64,000 nt of DNA from Asticcacaulis aquaticus (GTDB lineage Bacteria; Pseudomonadota; Alphaproteobacteria; Caulobacterales; Caulobacteraceae): positions 1 to 64,000 of the forward strand of contig NZ_JAQQKX010000005.1 of the NCBI RefSeq assembly GCF_028550415.1, read 5' to 3'. Of this stretch, positions 25,229 through 34,846 are shown piece by piece. The translations under genes and the position numbers were made by a program. Under the pieces are notes generated by a model. The model had not been told where the DNA came from. It saw only the letters and a list, made by a program, of their open reading frames with translations, and ran no database searches. Within the stretch, counting starts at the first letter, position 1; each line of letters starts with the position of its first letter.

Positions 25229-26058
25229 GGCTTCTCGAATTCCTGCACGATCTTCAGCGCGGCGATCTGCATGATCAGCTCGGCGTTCTTGTCCAGTTCG
25301 CCGGTGTCGTCGATACGCATCTGGGTCAGTTTGCGCTGGGCGTCGGTATCATTGACCTGAGTGAGGTGCAGCAGTTCGTCGCGCGTCAGGTTCTGGGCGT
25401 GCTGCCGCGCGCTGACCAGCAATATCTTGTCACCCAGTTCCGTGGCGACCACCGCTGCGATGCTGGCCAGACGGTAGCGATCCGCTTCGCTGAGGGCGTT
25501 GAGATCGATATATTTGCCGACCTCGGTCACGATGAGGCGCATATGCACCTCGTTGACGAAATGGCGGATGATGGCCTCGGTGCCATCGACCTCCAGCAGA
25601 CGTTGCGCCAGGGCTATGCGGTCGTCGTAGCTGCTGTCGCCCTTGACCGCCGCGCCGGGGGCCTGTGCCGCGACCAGAACCGGCCTGGGTTTGGTATCGA
25701 TCATCTCGATGGAAGGGGCGATCTGTTCCTTGACGGCGGCCTGTACGTCGTTTTTGGCTGTGGGCGCGAGATCATTGCCTTTCGTCAGGTCCTTGTACGG
25801 CACCGGGGCGGCGGGCGTATCGCGCACCGAGTCGTAGGGCAGGGGGGCGGCGGGCTGGAACGGCAGCGGCGCTTCCGGCGCGGCAATCGGGCGGTTCTGC
25901 AACTTCTTCACGGGTTTCGGCGCGACGACGATAGGGGCGCCGGGCTCCTTAAGCGGCACCGGTGTCTGCGCGACGGCGGCAAACGATACGCTCATCATCA
26001 GACCAGCGCACAGACCGGCCATCTTCGTTTTAACTGACAAAACCCTGAACCCCCACAT
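25225..26058 (-). CDS. Exported protein with DUF2059-like C-terminal domain
   Basis: This 277-residue protein has a signal peptide (cleavage near SFAAVAQ). A Pro/Ala-rich linker of about 110 residues with repeated PLPF/PVPY motifs follows. The C-terminal helical domain starts at IALAQRLLEVDGTEAIIRH, which resembles DUF2059. The second gene of the pair lies 15 nt upstream and encodes a related helical domain. ATG 26058 is preferred to a TTG at 26067. The proline-rich linker could span the periplasm. No biochemical function is known. Confidence 0.7.
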   Translation of the reverse strand: MWGFRVLSVKTKMAGLCAGLMMSVSFAAVAQTPVPLKEPGAPIVVAPKPVKKLQNRPIAAPEAPLPFQPAAPLPYDSVRDTPAAPVPYKDLTKGNDLAPTAKNDVQAAVKEQIAPSIEMIDTKPRPVLVAAQAPGAAVKGDSSYDDRIALAQRLLEVDGTEAIIRHFVNEVHMRLIVTEVGKYIDLNALSEADRYRLASIAAVVATELGDKILLVSARQHAQNLTRDELLHLTQVNDTDAQRKLTQMRIDDTGELDKNAELIMQIAALKIVQEFEKP

Positions 26059-26073
26059 ACGCCCCAAACCTGC

Positions 26074-26718
26074 TTAAGACGAGATCGATTGCTGGAACGT
26101 CTTGATGATCTTGACCACCGCATCGACCATGAAGCCTTGAATCTGCTGGGCATTGGCTTCGGGATTGGCGAATTTCCCGGCATTGTATTTCGCCGCCGCC
26201 AGACCGGAATTGGCGTTGATCAGCGACACGATCTCCGCTTCCTCGAAACCGGCGGCCTGCGCGGTAGCGATCTGGTCGATGATGGTGACCTCGGCTTCTT
26301 TCAGCACGCGATCGGCGATCTGGTCGAACTTGGCTTCTTCGGACGGCAGCAGGTTCTTTTTGCCCTGACGCTCAAGGATGACCAGTTTTACCGCCGACTT
26401 GGTATTGGCGAGGATCATCCGCACGTTCTTGGCCGTGCCGTTCAGCTCCATGAGCTGCTTATAGAGGGCGATCTTGCGCGTCTTTTTGGCCGCGGCGGCC
26501 TTGTCCTCAACGGATACGGTCGAGGCGGCGGTGCCTTCGACCTTGGGCGCGATGCCGATAAGGGCCGGGTCGATGACCAGCTTCGGCGCGGTGGGCGCTT
26601 CGGGCGACAGGAAGGAGCCTTGCAGGGTCGGCGGCACCAGCGTTTCCGCCGACGCGATGCTGGCTGAGGCCATAAGCCCCAGCGCCATTACCGTTACGAT
26701 TTTACCCGATATTGCCAT
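26074..26718 (-). CDS. Exported helical protein, DUF2059-like
   Basis: This 214-residue protein has a signal peptide (cleavage after ASIASA). A short Pro-rich part is followed by a helical domain, ALYKQLMELNGTAKNVRM, which aligns with the domain of the next gene (ALAQRLLEVDGTEAIIRH). GGGGGCG precedes ATG 26718. It is the first gene of an operon with the related gene at 25225 and the small peptide at 25112. The two domains look like diverged duplicates. It follows secA in the same direction, but 50 bp of space separate them. Confidence 0.72.
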   Translation of the reverse strand: MAISGKIVTVMALGLMASASIASAETLVPPTLQGSFLSPEAPTAPKLVIDPALIGIAPKVEGTAASTVSVEDKAAAAKKTRKIALYKQLMELNGTAKNVRMILANTKSAVKLVILERQGKKNLLPSEEAKFDQIADRVLKEAEVTIIDQIATAQAAGFEEAEIVSLINANSGLAAAKYNAGKFANPEANAQQIQGFMVDAVVKIIKTFQQSISS

Positions 26719-26767
26719 GAACGCCCCCAAAACCACGCCTGTAAGGAAGTGGTAAAGAGGACGTTAA

Positions 26768-29614
26768 CTAAATCAGGGCCCCGTGGCAATGCTTGAATTT
26801 CTTGCCGCTGCCACACGGGCAGAGTCCGTTGCGGGGTGTGGCTTCCCAGCCCGCCAGCAGCGCTGAATGGGGGAGTTTTTCACGCTGTTCGGTCGTTAAA
26901 TCGTCCGTCAGTTGCGGGGCGAGGGTGTTTTCCCCGGTCGTCGGATCGAGGTGGATTTCCTCGAACTGCACCGGCTCCGGGTCCGGCTGACCCTGGAAGC
27001 GGATTTCGACCGTCATCAGCCAGCGCGTCGTATTGTGGCGCAGGTTGATAAGCAGGGTTTCGAACAGCGAGAAGGCCTCGGTCTTGTACTCGTTCAGCGG
27101 GTCGCGCTGACCGTAGCCGCGCAGGCCGATGACCGCGCGCAGATGGTCGAGGTGCATCAGGTGCTCGCGCCACTGCATGTCGATCATCTGGAGCAGGAAG
27201 TTCTTTTCCAGCGCCTTCATCTGATCGGCACCGAGCAGGTCCAGACGCTGCGCCATGGTGTCGGCGGCGGTTTTCTGGATGCGCTCTTCGATCTCTTCGT
27301 TGGCGATGCCTTCTTCGGCGGCCCAGTCTTCGATCGGCAGGTCGAGGCCCAGCAGCTTCTCGCAGCTGTCCTTGAGGCCCGCGACATCCCACTGCTCGGC
27401 ATAGGCCTTGGGCGGCAGATGGCGGTCGACGAGGTCGCGGATGGTGTCTTCGCGCATTTCCGAGATCAGCTCGGACAGGTCTTCGGAGTCCATGAACTCC
27501 TGACGCTGCTCGAAGACGGCCTTGCGCTGGTCGTTGACCACGTCGTCGTATTTGAGCAGGTTCTTGCGGATTTCGTAGTTGCGCTGCTCGACGCGTTTTT
27601 GCGCGGTCGCGATGGCCGAGTTGAGCAGCTTGTGTGTGATCGCCTCGCCCTCTTCGACGCCCAGCGTCTTCATCATGGCGTTGAGGCGATCGCCCGCGAA
27701 GATACGCATCAGATCGTCTTCGCAGGACAGGTAGAATTTCGAGGTGCCGGGGTCGCCCTGACGGCCGGTACGGCCGCGCAGCTGGTTGTCGATGCGGCGG
27801 CTTTCGTGGCGTTCGGTGCCGAGCACGAACAGGCCGCCGGCCGCCAGCGCCTTTTGCTTGGAATCGGCGATCTGGGCTTCGATCTCGGCCTTTTTGGCCA
27901 GAAGCTGTTCGTTGGTGACATTGGCCGCGGCCTCGTCGCCCAGTTCTTCGAGCCACTTCTGCACGCGCAGATCGACGTTACCGCCCAGCTGAATATCGGT
28001 ACCGCGACCGGCCATGTTGGTGGCGATGGTCACCGCGCCCGGCACGCCCGCGTCGGCGATGATATAGGCTTCGTTTTCGTGATGGCGCGCGTTCAGCACG
28101 CTGTGCTTGATGCCCTTGCCCGAGGTGAATTCGATGTCGTAAGCCTCGTCGCCGAGCTTCGCCAGTTCCTTCTTGTCGGCGCTGGCGTACTGGCTTTTCA
28201 GCGTACGGCTCTGTTCGACGCGGTAGGTATATTTATCCAGGAAGTCCGACAGTTGCTCGGACTTTTCGATCGAGGCCGTACCGACGAGGATCGGCTGGCC
28301 CCGAACGAAGCAGGCGGCGACCTGATCGGCGATGGCCTTGAACTTTTCGGCTTCGGTGCGATAGACCTCGTCGTCGAAATCGACGCGCTTGATGGCGCGG
28401 TGGGTCGGGACTTCCAGCACGTCCATCTTGTAGATGTCGCCGAATTCCGAGGCTTCGGTCGCCGCCGTGCCGGTCATGCCCGACAGCTTTTCGTACATGC
28501 GGAAATAGTTCTGGATCGTCACCGAGGCCAGGGTCTGGTTTTCCGGCTGGATCGCCACACCTTCCTTGGCTTCGATGGCCTGGTGCAGGCCTTCCGACAA
28601 ACGACGGCCCTGCATCATGCGGCCGGTGAATTCGTCGATCAGGATGATCTCGCCATCCTTGACGATATAGTCCTTGTTCGCGGTGTAGAGCGTGTTGGCG
28701 CGCAAAGCTTGGTTAGCATGATGGACCAGCGACACGTTGGCGGCGTCGTAAAGACCCGTCGTGTCTTCGGCCAGATAGCCGCCGGCCATCAGCATGTCTT
28801 CGAGACGCTCCGAGCCCAGCTCCGACAGCAGTACCTGACGCTGCTTTTCGTCCAGCTCGAAGGTTTCCGGATCGGTGATCAGTTCCTTGGTCAGGCCGTC
28901 GAGCACCTTGTACAGTTCCGAGCGGTCCTCGGTCGGGCCCGAAATGATCAGCGGCGTGCGCGCTTCGTCGATGAGGATCGAGTCGACTTCGTCGACGATG
29001 GCGAAGTGGTGGCCGCGCTGGACCATTTCCTGACGGTTATAGACGAGGTTGTCGCGCAGATAGTCGAAGCCGAACTCGTTGTTCGTGCCGTAGGTGATGT
29101 CGGAATTATAGGCCTGCTTGCGGGCGGGCGGCGACATGCTGGACACGATGACGCCGGTGGTCAGGCCGAGGAAGCGATAGACGCGGCCCATGGTTTCGGC
29201 GTCGCGTTTGGCCAGATAGTCGTTGACCGTGATGAGGTGGACGCCCTTACCCAGCAGCGCATTGAGATAGACCGGCGCCGTGGCGACCAGGGTCTTGCCT
29301 TCGCCGGTGCGCATTTCGGCGATACCGCCTTCGTGCAGGATCAGGCCGCCGGTGAGCTGAACGTCGTAATGGCGTTGCCCCAGCGAGCGCCAGGCGGCTT
29401 CGCGCACCGTGGCGAAGGCCTCTTCGAGCAGGGACTCCAGCGAGGCCCCGTTGGCGAGGCGTTCGCGGAACAGGACCGTCTGATGCGCCAGTTCCTCGTT
29501 GCTGAGGGCCTTCATCTTCGGTTCGAGCGCATTGATGCGGCTGACCCGGCCCGACATCGATTTAACCTTGCGCTCGTTAGCGGAGCCGAACAGCGATTTG
29601 GCGAAAGCCAGCAT
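26768..29614 (-). CDS. secA: Preprotein translocase ATPase SecA
   Basis: This 948-residue motor drives proteins through the SecYEG channel. It has Walker A RTGEGKT near residue 105, [14 protein letters not shown], the helicase motifs [10 protein letters not shown] and [12 protein letters not shown], and the C-terminal zinc motif [14 protein letters not shown], which binds SecB. The length is normal for alphaproteobacteria. It is monocistronic and divergent from a PpiC-type lipoprotein gene that helps fold exported proteins. The 275-bp divergent region shows only a small hairpin near 29815. Confidence 0.98.
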   Translation of the reverse strand: MLAFAKSLFGSANERKVKSMSGRVSRINALEPKMKALSNEELAHQTVLFRERLANGASLESLLEEAFATVREAAWRSLGQRHYDVQLTGGLILHEGGIAEMRTGEGKTLVATAPVYLNALLGKGVHLITVNDYLAKRDAETMGRVYRFLGLTTGVIVSSMSPPARKQAYNSDITYGTNNEFGFDYLRDNLVYNRQEMVQRGHHFAIVDEVDSILIDEARTPLIISGPTEDRSELYKVLDGLTKELITDPETFELDEKQRQVLLSELGSERLEDMLMAGGYLAEDTTGLYDAANVSLVHHANQALRANTLYTANKDYIVKDGEIILIDEFTGRMMQGRRLSEGLHQAIEAKEGVAIQPENQTLASVTIQNYFRMYEKLSGMTGTAATEASEFGDIYKMDVLEVPTHRAIKRVDFDDEVYRTEAEKFKAIADQVAACFVRGQPILVGTASIEKSEQLSDFLDKYTYRVEQSRTLKSQYASADKKELAKLGDEAYDIEFTSGKGIKHSVLNARHHENEAYIIADAGVPGAVTIATNMAGRGTDIQLGGNVDLRVQKWLEELGDEAAANVTNEQLLAKKAEIEAQIADSKQKALAAGGLFVLGTERHESRRIDNQLRGRTGRQGDPGTSKFYLSCEDDLMRIFAGDRLNAMMKTLGVEEGEAITHKLLNSAIATAQKRVEQRNYEIRKNLLKYDDVVNDQRKAVFEQRQEFMDSEDLSELISEMREDTIRDLVDRHLPPKAYAEQWDVAGLKDSCEKLLGLDLPIEDWAAEEGIANEEIEERIQKTAADTMAQRLDLLGADQMKALEKNFLLQMIDMQWREHLMHLDHLRAVIGLRGYGQRDPLNEYKTEAFSLFETLLINLRHNTTRWLMTVEIRFQGQPDPEPVQFEEIHLDPTTGENTLAPQLTDDLTTEQREKLPHSALLAGWEATPRNGLCPCGSGKKFKHCHGALI

Positions 29615-29889
29615 GAGAAACCCGACGGTAAATGTTCAAGAACCTGCCCCCCTGACCGCGCCCTGTTTCCACATTTAGCGAAATATCAAGGTCTTCGGCG
29701 TAAGGCTTTTAAGGCAGATAGGTAAAAGGTGACGCTTTTCAAGCGCGGGGACTGACTTAAGCGTGGCGCAGGCCTATGTCAACGATGAAGGGGTTTTGCC
29801 CTTTGCTGTAAAAGGCTCTTGCAGAGCCACGGGTTTGAATGGCTAATAGGCGCGATTTTGTGTGCGCGTGCTGACTGGGGATAGTTTGT

Positions 29890-31017
29890 ATGGGGCAATC
29901 AACCGGCTTCAAGGCGTTTTTCGCCGTTCTGGCGTTAACCGTAACGCTGGCGGCGTGCGACAAGCCGACTCTGGACGAACGTCCGCCCGAACCCGGCGAT
30001 GTCGCGGTCGCGCGTATCGACGGCCATACGGTCTGGGCTTCGGACGTGCGCTACGAAGCCATTCAGCAGGGCCTGATCGGTGAAGGCGAACCGCTGGATA
30101 TCTCCTCGCCCCTGTTCCGCCGGACGCTGGAAGAAGTGATCGATCAGAAGCTGCTGGCCCGTGCGGCTCTGGCCAAGGGGCTGGATCGTACCGAACTGGC
30201 CCAGCGGCGTATCGCGGCGGCGCGCGAGGACATTCTGGGGCATATGTTGCTCGAATCCTCGGTCGATGCCGCCATCGACGACAAGAAGGTCAAGGACCTT
30301 TACGACGAACAGGTGCGTCTGGCTGAAAAATCCGAGGAAATCCGCGCCCGCCTGATCCTGGTCAAGACGAAGGAGGAGGCCGATAACGTCGTGCGCCAGA
30401 TTCAGGGCGGGGCGCTGTTCGAAGCTTTGGCCATGGAGCGCTCCATCGATCAGGCGACCCGCTTCAACGGCGGCGATATGGGTTATTTCACCACCGACGT
30501 CATTCCGGCGGCCTATCGCGGCGCGCTTTTGAACGCCAAGCCGGGTCAGGCCGTCGGGCCGGTGCAGATCGACGGCGGCTGGGCGATCTTCAAGTTGGAG
30601 GAACGCCGTCCGGAACAACCCCTGACGCTTGAAGAGGCGCGCCCCAGCATCATGTCGGCGCTCAAGCTCGAACAGGTGCGCGGCCTTCTGCAAGGCCTGC
30701 GTGACGGGGCGCGCGTCGAAATGCTGGTCAAGGACATGGGCAGCGGCAATGAGCGCGAACCGGCCTCGGCCCCCAAGGACGTGCCGCCCGCCGGTGACGA
30801 TGCCTCCGCCGCCGGGGATGAGGCGTCGGAAGACGCGCCTGCGTCGTCGTCCTCATCTGCGTCCAAGGCGGCCTCTAAGTCCGCTGCGCAAAAGCCCGCC
30901 GCGCAAAAGAATGCGACCAAAAGCGCCGCCAAACCGCTCGCCTATTCGCAGCCGCTCAACGACGGCACGGGCACGAAGACGAAACTGCTGGCAACGGCCA
31001 AACCGGCTTCGAACTGA
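29890..31017 (+). CDS. PpiC-type peptidyl-prolyl isomerase lipoprotein
   Basis: This 375-residue lipoprotein has the lipobox TLAAC (Cys near residue 23). A SurA-like N-terminal helical chaperone region (about 40-145) is followed by a parvulin domain (about 145-245: IRARLILVKTKEEAD, GGDMGYFTTDVIP, GWAIFKLEERRP). The last 100 residues are a low-complexity Ala/Ser/Lys tail. It should assist folding of exported proteins in the periplasm. ATG 29890 follows GGGGA. It is divergent from secA, which fits that role, and precedes argJ by 85 bp. Confidence 0.87.
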   Translation: MGQSTGFKAFFAVLALTVTLAACDKPTLDERPPEPGDVAVARIDGHTVWASDVRYEAIQQGLIGEGEPLDISSPLFRRTLEEVIDQKLLARAALAKGLDRTELAQRRIAAAREDILGHMLLESSVDAAIDDKKVKDLYDEQVRLAEKSEEIRARLILVKTKEEADNVVRQIQGGALFEALAMERSIDQATRFNGGDMGYFTTDVIPAAYRGALLNAKPGQAVGPVQIDGGWAIFKLEERRPEQPLTLEEARPSIMSALKLEQVRGLLQGLRDGARVEMLVKDMGSGNEREPASAPKDVPPAGDDASAAGDEASEDAPASSSSSASKAASKSAAQKPAAQKNATKSAAKPLAYSQPLNDGTGTKTKLLATAKPASN

Positions 31018-31102
31018 TTTACGCTAATAAAAGTCTTCACAGGGTCACAAATAGGGGGTAATCCGCCCTTTTTGAACAACCCTCTGGTGGAGTGCAGCGC
31101 GC

Positions 31103-32533
31103 ATGACCAAGCCCCCTTCCTCTGGCAAATCGACGGATCACACGACCCCGGCGGCCAGCCATGACCGAGGGATCGGCGGCGCGTTCGATGCCATCAAAAA
31201 AGTCGTCCAGACCGGTGCCGAGCTGGTCGGGGTGCATCCGTCGGCACCGGCTGCCGAAGTGCCCCAAAATCAAAACAAGCCGGTGACCGGCAAGCCCGGA
31301 CTGGCCGTGTCGCCGCTGGCGGTGCCGCTGCCCGCCATGCCGCCCGTCAACGGCGTCGAGATCGCCATCGGTCAGGCCGGCTTTTACAAGCACGCGCGTC
31401 CCGACCTGCTGGTCATGAAATTCGCCGAGGGCACCACGGCGGCGGGCGTTTTCACACGTCACACCATCGGTTCCGCCCCGGTCGACTGGTGCAAGAAGCA
31501 GTTGACCGCCAACGAAGGCAACGAAATCCGCGCGCTGGTCGTCAATGCCGGGTGTGCCAACGCCTTTACGGGCAAGCTGGGGGCCGACGCCGCCCGGCGC
31601 ACCGCTGCGGCCCTGTCGCGGCGTCTGGATTGCCGTCAGCGCGATATCCTGCTGGCCTCTACCGGCGTGATCGGCGTGGTGCTCGACGACTCGAAAATCG
31701 CCGCGCAACTGCCGCTGATCGAAGAAACCTTCAAGGCCGACGCCTGGCACGACGCCGCTCAAGCCATCATGACCACCGATACCTTCCCCAAGGGCGCCTA
31801 TGAAACCGCCTTAATCGATGGCGTCGAGGTAAAGATAGCCGGGATCGCCAAGGGCTCGGGCATGATCGCGCCGGATATGGCAACCATGCTGGCCTTCATC
31901 GTCACCGACGCGACCTTAAGCGCAGGCGTGCTGCAAAGCCTGCTCGGTCTCTATACGCGCACGACCTTCAACGCCGTGACGGTGGACGGCGACACCTCGA
32001 CCAACGACACGGCGCTGCTGTTCGCCACGGGGGCTGCCGGGGCCGTGAAGATCAGCCGCGCGGGCGACAAGCGCCTGGCCGACTTCCGCGACAAACTGGA
32101 AAAGGTCATGCACAATCTGGCCACGCAACTGATCCGTGACGGCGAAGGCGCGACCAAGTTCGTCAAGGTTACGGTGACTGGCGCGTCGTCGCCTGCCTCG
32201 GCGCGCAAGATCGCCAAATCGATCGCCGAAAGCCCGCTGTGCAAGACCGCCTGGGCCGGTGAAGACGCCAACTGGGGCCGCATCGTCATGGCGGTCGGCA
32301 AGACCGAGGAAGAGGTCGACCGTGACCATATCGCTATCCGCTTCGGCGACCTTGTGGCCGCCGAACACGGCGCGGTGTCCCTCACCTACGACGAGGCGGC
32401 GATGAGCGCCTATATGAAGAAGCAGGACTTGGAGATCGCCGTCGATGTCGGCGTCGGTCGCGGTTCCGCGCACGTCTATACCTGCGACCTGACGCATGGC
32501 TATATCAGCATCAACGGCGATTATAGGTCGTAA
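31103..32533 (+). CDS. argJ: Bifunctional ornithine acetyltransferase / N-acetylglutamate synthase
   Basis: This 476-residue enzyme transfers the acetyl group from N-acetylornithine to glutamate in arginine synthesis. It cleaves itself at the Ala-Thr bond in KGSGMIAPDMATML, where Thr becomes the nucleophile. Other family segments are NAGCANAFTGKLG, LLASTGVIG, DGDTSTNDT and AGEDANWGRI. It is about 65 residues longer than usual at the N-terminus, with a Pro/Ala-rich stretch that does not look like the domain. ATG 31103 has GGTGGAG upstream. A terminator follows. Confidence 0.95.
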   Translation: MTKPPSSGKSTDHTTPAASHDRGIGGAFDAIKKVVQTGAELVGVHPSAPAAEVPQNQNKPVTGKPGLAVSPLAVPLPAMPPVNGVEIAIGQAGFYKHARPDLLVMKFAEGTTAAGVFTRHTIGSAPVDWCKKQLTANEGNEIRALVVNAGCANAFTGKLGADAARRTAAALSRRLDCRQRDILLASTGVIGVVLDDSKIAAQLPLIEETFKADAWHDAAQAIMTTDTFPKGAYETALIDGVEVKIAGIAKGSGMIAPDMATMLAFIVTDATLSAGVLQSLLGLYTRTTFNAVTVDGDTSTNDTALLFATGAAGAVKISRAGDKRLADFRDKLEKVMHNLATQLIRDGEGATKFVKVTVTGASSPASARKIAKSIAESPLCKTAWAGEDANWGRIVMAVGKTEEEVDRDHIAIRFGDLVAAEHGAVSLTYDEAAMSAYMKKQDLEIAVDVGVGRGSAHVYTCDLTHGYISINGDYRS

Positions 32534-32538
32534 GATAT

Positions 32539-32571
32539 AAAAGCCCTTCCGAAGTCTGGAAGGGCTTTTTA
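32539..32571. terminator. Bidirectional terminator after argJ
   Basis: AAAAGCCCTTCC and GGAAGGGCTTTTT pair around GAAGTCT. It lies between the convergent argJ gene and the exported NTF2-like protein gene. Confidence 0.88.
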
Positions 32572-32577
32572 GTATCG

Positions 32578-33006
32578 TCAGGGAGCGACATCGTCCGGCG
32601 ACAGGTCGCGCAGGGTGATGTGCTGCGCCTTCCAGCCCTTTTCGGTCCGGAACATGACGACCGCAATAAAATAAGGGCCATTGTCGTTATAAAGCACATA
32701 GCGGCGGTAAACGAGCTGCGTCCCCAGCGTGCTTTCCGCGACCTTTTCATACTTGAGCGGCATCACGAAATATTCGCCCACCTGCTTGGTAAGGCCGACC
32801 AGATTGCGCAGCAATTGCGCCTGATCCTTGATCTGCGGCATCATGAGTTCATTATAGGCATCATCATATTGTTTCGCATTGACCTTTGTCATGAAGCTTT
32901 CGAAGGCCCGATCGATCTGCTTTGAATCGGCATCGCTGACCTGAGCCTGGACGGTGACCGGCAACAGCAGGCACAGGCTGATAAAAAGGCTGATTAAGGT
33001 TTTCAT
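32578..33006 (-). CDS. Exported small protein, possibly NTF2-like (DUF4019/DUF3887-type)
   Basis: This 142-residue protein has a signal peptide (MKTLISLFISLCLLLP, cleavage near VQAQV). The rest alternates helices and strands: FESFMTKVNAKQYDDAYNE, then YEKVAESTLGTQLVYRRYVL and FIAVVMFRTEKGWKAQHIT. This fits small NTF2-like exported proteins, but I cannot place it in one family. GAGGGGGAAA sits before ATG 33006, which fixes the start and excludes the longer frame. It is divergent from mutT. Confidence 0.7.
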   Translation of the reverse strand: MKTLISLFISLCLLLPVTVQAQVSDADSKQIDRAFESFMTKVNAKQYDDAYNELMMPQIKDQAQLLRNLVGLTKQVGEYFVMPLKYEKVAESTLGTQLVYRRYVLYNDNGPYFIAVVMFRTEKGWKAQHITLRDLSPDDVAP

Positions 33007-33096
33007 TTTTCCCCCTCGGAAAGTGTGCCGGGGTAGGATAGACAAGGGGTTTAGGTCGCGCAAGCGGCCATGCGGTAACATAGGATACGCCAGATC

Positions 33097-33495
33097 ATGA
33101 AAACCGTACTCGTCGTCGCGGCGGCCCTGATCGATAACGATGGCCGTGTGCTGATCGCCCAGCGCCCCGAAGGCAAGTCGCTGGCCGGACAGTGGGAATT
33201 TCCCGGCGGCAAGGTCGAAGAGGGCGAAACGCCCGAGGCCGCGCTGATCCGCGAGCTTGAGGAAGAGCTGGGCATCACGACGAAAGCGGCCTGTCTGGCG
33301 CCGTTCGTCTTTGCGTCCCATACCTATGAGACGTTTCATCTGCTGATGCCGCTATACCTGATCCGCCGCTGGGAAGGCACGGCGCGCGCGCTTGAACACA
33401 CGGCACTGAAATGGGTGAAGCCCAAGGATTTGCGCGACTATCCCATGCCGCCCGCTGACGCGCCACTGGTGGCCTATCTGGTGGATTTTCTTTAG
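33097..33495 (+). CDS. mutT: 8-oxo-dGTP diphosphatase MutT
   Basis: This 132-residue Nudix hydrolase cleaves oxidised GTP/dGTP to avoid mutations. The Nudix box is GKVEEGETPEAALIREL followed by EEELGI, and QWEFPGGKVE and VLIAQRPEGKSLAGQ match MutT. The length is normal. It is a single gene with ATG 33097 and converges on a gene for an exported protein, with a gap of only 2 bp. Confidence 0.9.
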   Translation: MKTVLVVAAALIDNDGRVLIAQRPEGKSLAGQWEFPGGKVEEGETPEAALIRELEEELGITTKAACLAPFVFASHTYETFHLLMPLYLIRRWEGTARALEHTALKWVKPKDLRDYPMPPADAPLVAYLVDFL

Positions 33496-33497
33496 AT

Positions 33498-33869
33498 TTA
33501 AGCCGCCGGGCAATTGCCGTCGATCATCTTTTTCAACTGCACCTGACCGTCCGTGACGACGGTTCGCTTCTGCGCCATCTCGGTCTTTGAGGCTCTCGGC
33601 TTGTCGGCGGCATCGACGGGCGCGTTTTCGGCCTTATCAAGATTTTTGAGCGCATATCCCAGGGAATCGTAAGCCGAGCGCATGGCAACGCAGGCGTCCT
33701 TGAGGTTGCCGAGTTGCACGTGGGTCTGCGCACCGGTCAGTTGGATATCGACATTTTTCATGTTCATATCATAGACGAAAATCGCGTCATTATAGGCCGT
33801 ATCCGCCAGGGCACTGGCGGGCAGGAGAACCAGACTGCTGAGGACAAGCAAGGCGCGACGAATGGACAT
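33498..33869 (-). CDS. Hypothetical exported helical protein
   Basis: This 123-residue protein has a signal peptide (MSIRRALLVLSSLVLLPASA, cleavage after ALA). The mature part is helical, with two Cys residues (DACVAMRSAYDS and the last residues NCPAA) that could form a disulfide, and a central charged segment. I do not recognise the family. It ends 2 bp from the mutT stop codon and lies 80 bp from the next gene, so it is probably monocistronic. Confidence 0.65.
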   Translation of the reverse strand: MSIRRALLVLSSLVLLPASALADTAYNDAIFVYDMNMKNVDIQLTGAQTHVQLGNLKDACVAMRSAYDSLGYALKNLDKAENAPVDAADKPRASKTEMAQKRTVVTDGQVQLKKMIDGNCPAA

Positions 33870-33952
33870 GAGACAGCTCCGGAAAAACGATGCGGCTGTC
33901 CTAACACGTCTAAAATATCGACGTTACTTACAAAGCCTGATAGGATCGGCGT

Positions 33953-34837
33953 TCACAGTCGTCCCTCTTTGACGCCCAGCGCATCGGCCAGACGTACCTT
34001 GGCCGAGCCCGGTTGCAGCGGTTTTTGCTGGCTTTCGTGCGGCGTCCAGCCGGACAGGGTAATGATCTCGAACGTGGCGCGCACACCGCCTTCGGGGTGC
34101 GGGAAGCGTTCGGCATAAAGCTCGAAGGCGCGGTTTAAAATCGCACGGTTAAGGCCCTTGCGCGGGCGATCATGCAAGATATTGGTTTCACCCATCGCCC
34201 TCAGGTCGCGCAGCAGATTGAGCGGATGGTCATAGGCCACCACGACCTTATCGGTATCGACGACCGGCATGTTGAACCCGGCGCGTTTCAGCAGATCGAC
34301 GCAGTCATAGCTTTCGGCAAACGGCGCGATGCGGGCACCGCTGCCGCCGCGAACCTCAAGTTCGGCCTCCATCAGCACGTTGCGCAGTTCACGCAGGGTT
34401 TCGCCGCCGAATTGCGAGGCGATCAGCAGGCCGTCTGGGCGCAAAGCCCGCCGGATCTGCACCAGAACCCCCGGCAGATCGTTCGTCGAGTGGAACGCCA
34501 GCGCCGACACCACCAGATCGAGCGTATCGTCGCCAAAGGGCAGGGCCTCTTCATCGAGAACAACCTGTGCATCATTTTGGTCGGACAGGTCTGTCTCTAT
34601 AAGAAAATCAATTTTTTCAGAAACTAAAGCGTTCTCAAACAACGTGCGACGCAGGCTGCCGTCGCGCGAACCGATCTCCAGCGCCGTCCCGAAGCGCCGG
34701 TTGACCGCGCTCAAGGTGTCCAGAATATCCTCTATGGATCGCGTTTTCAGGAAGTTTGCCGCTGAAAAACCACTGGCGGCGCGTCCGATCCGGCGGCGCA
34801 GCAGTTGACGATCGAATAAACGGGGTGCACTGGTCAT
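33953..34837 (-). CDS. SAM-dependent methyltransferase (BioC/NDUFAF5-like)
   Basis: This 294-residue protein has a class I methyltransferase fold: LEIGSRDGSLRRTL (motif I), LPFGDDTLDLVVSALAFHST (motif IV), ALRPDGLLIASQFGG and ETLRELRNVLMEAE. The sequence matches the alphaproteobacterial group related to mitochondrial NDUFAF5 and to BioC. NDUFAF5 hydroxylates an arginine of complex I, so the substrate here is uncertain. ATG 34837 is nine bp from the divergent ComF start codon, so the promoters must overlap coding sequence. Confidence 0.82.
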   Translation of the reverse strand: MTSAPRLFDRQLLRRRIGRAASGFSAANFLKTRSIEDILDTLSAVNRRFGTALEIGSRDGSLRRTLFENALVSEKIDFLIETDLSDQNDAQVVLDEEALPFGDDTLDLVVSALAFHSTNDLPGVLVQIRRALRPDGLLIASQFGGETLRELRNVLMEAELEVRGGSGARIAPFAESYDCVDLLKRAGFNMPVVDTDKVVVAYDHPLNLLRDLRAMGETNILHDRPRKGLNRAILNRAFELYAERFPHPEGGVRATFEIITLSGWTPHESQQKPLQPGSAKVRLADALGVKEGRL

Positions 34838-34846
34838 GGTCACAAC

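Noticed and set aside
26912-29725. Open frame of 937 codons antisense to secA
   Set aside because: Shadow of the conserved secA frame; no ribosome site and no family signature.
29615-29889. Possible small RNA or riboswitch between secA and the PpiC-type gene
   Set aside because: Only one short hairpin was seen and no known riboswitch core could be matched.
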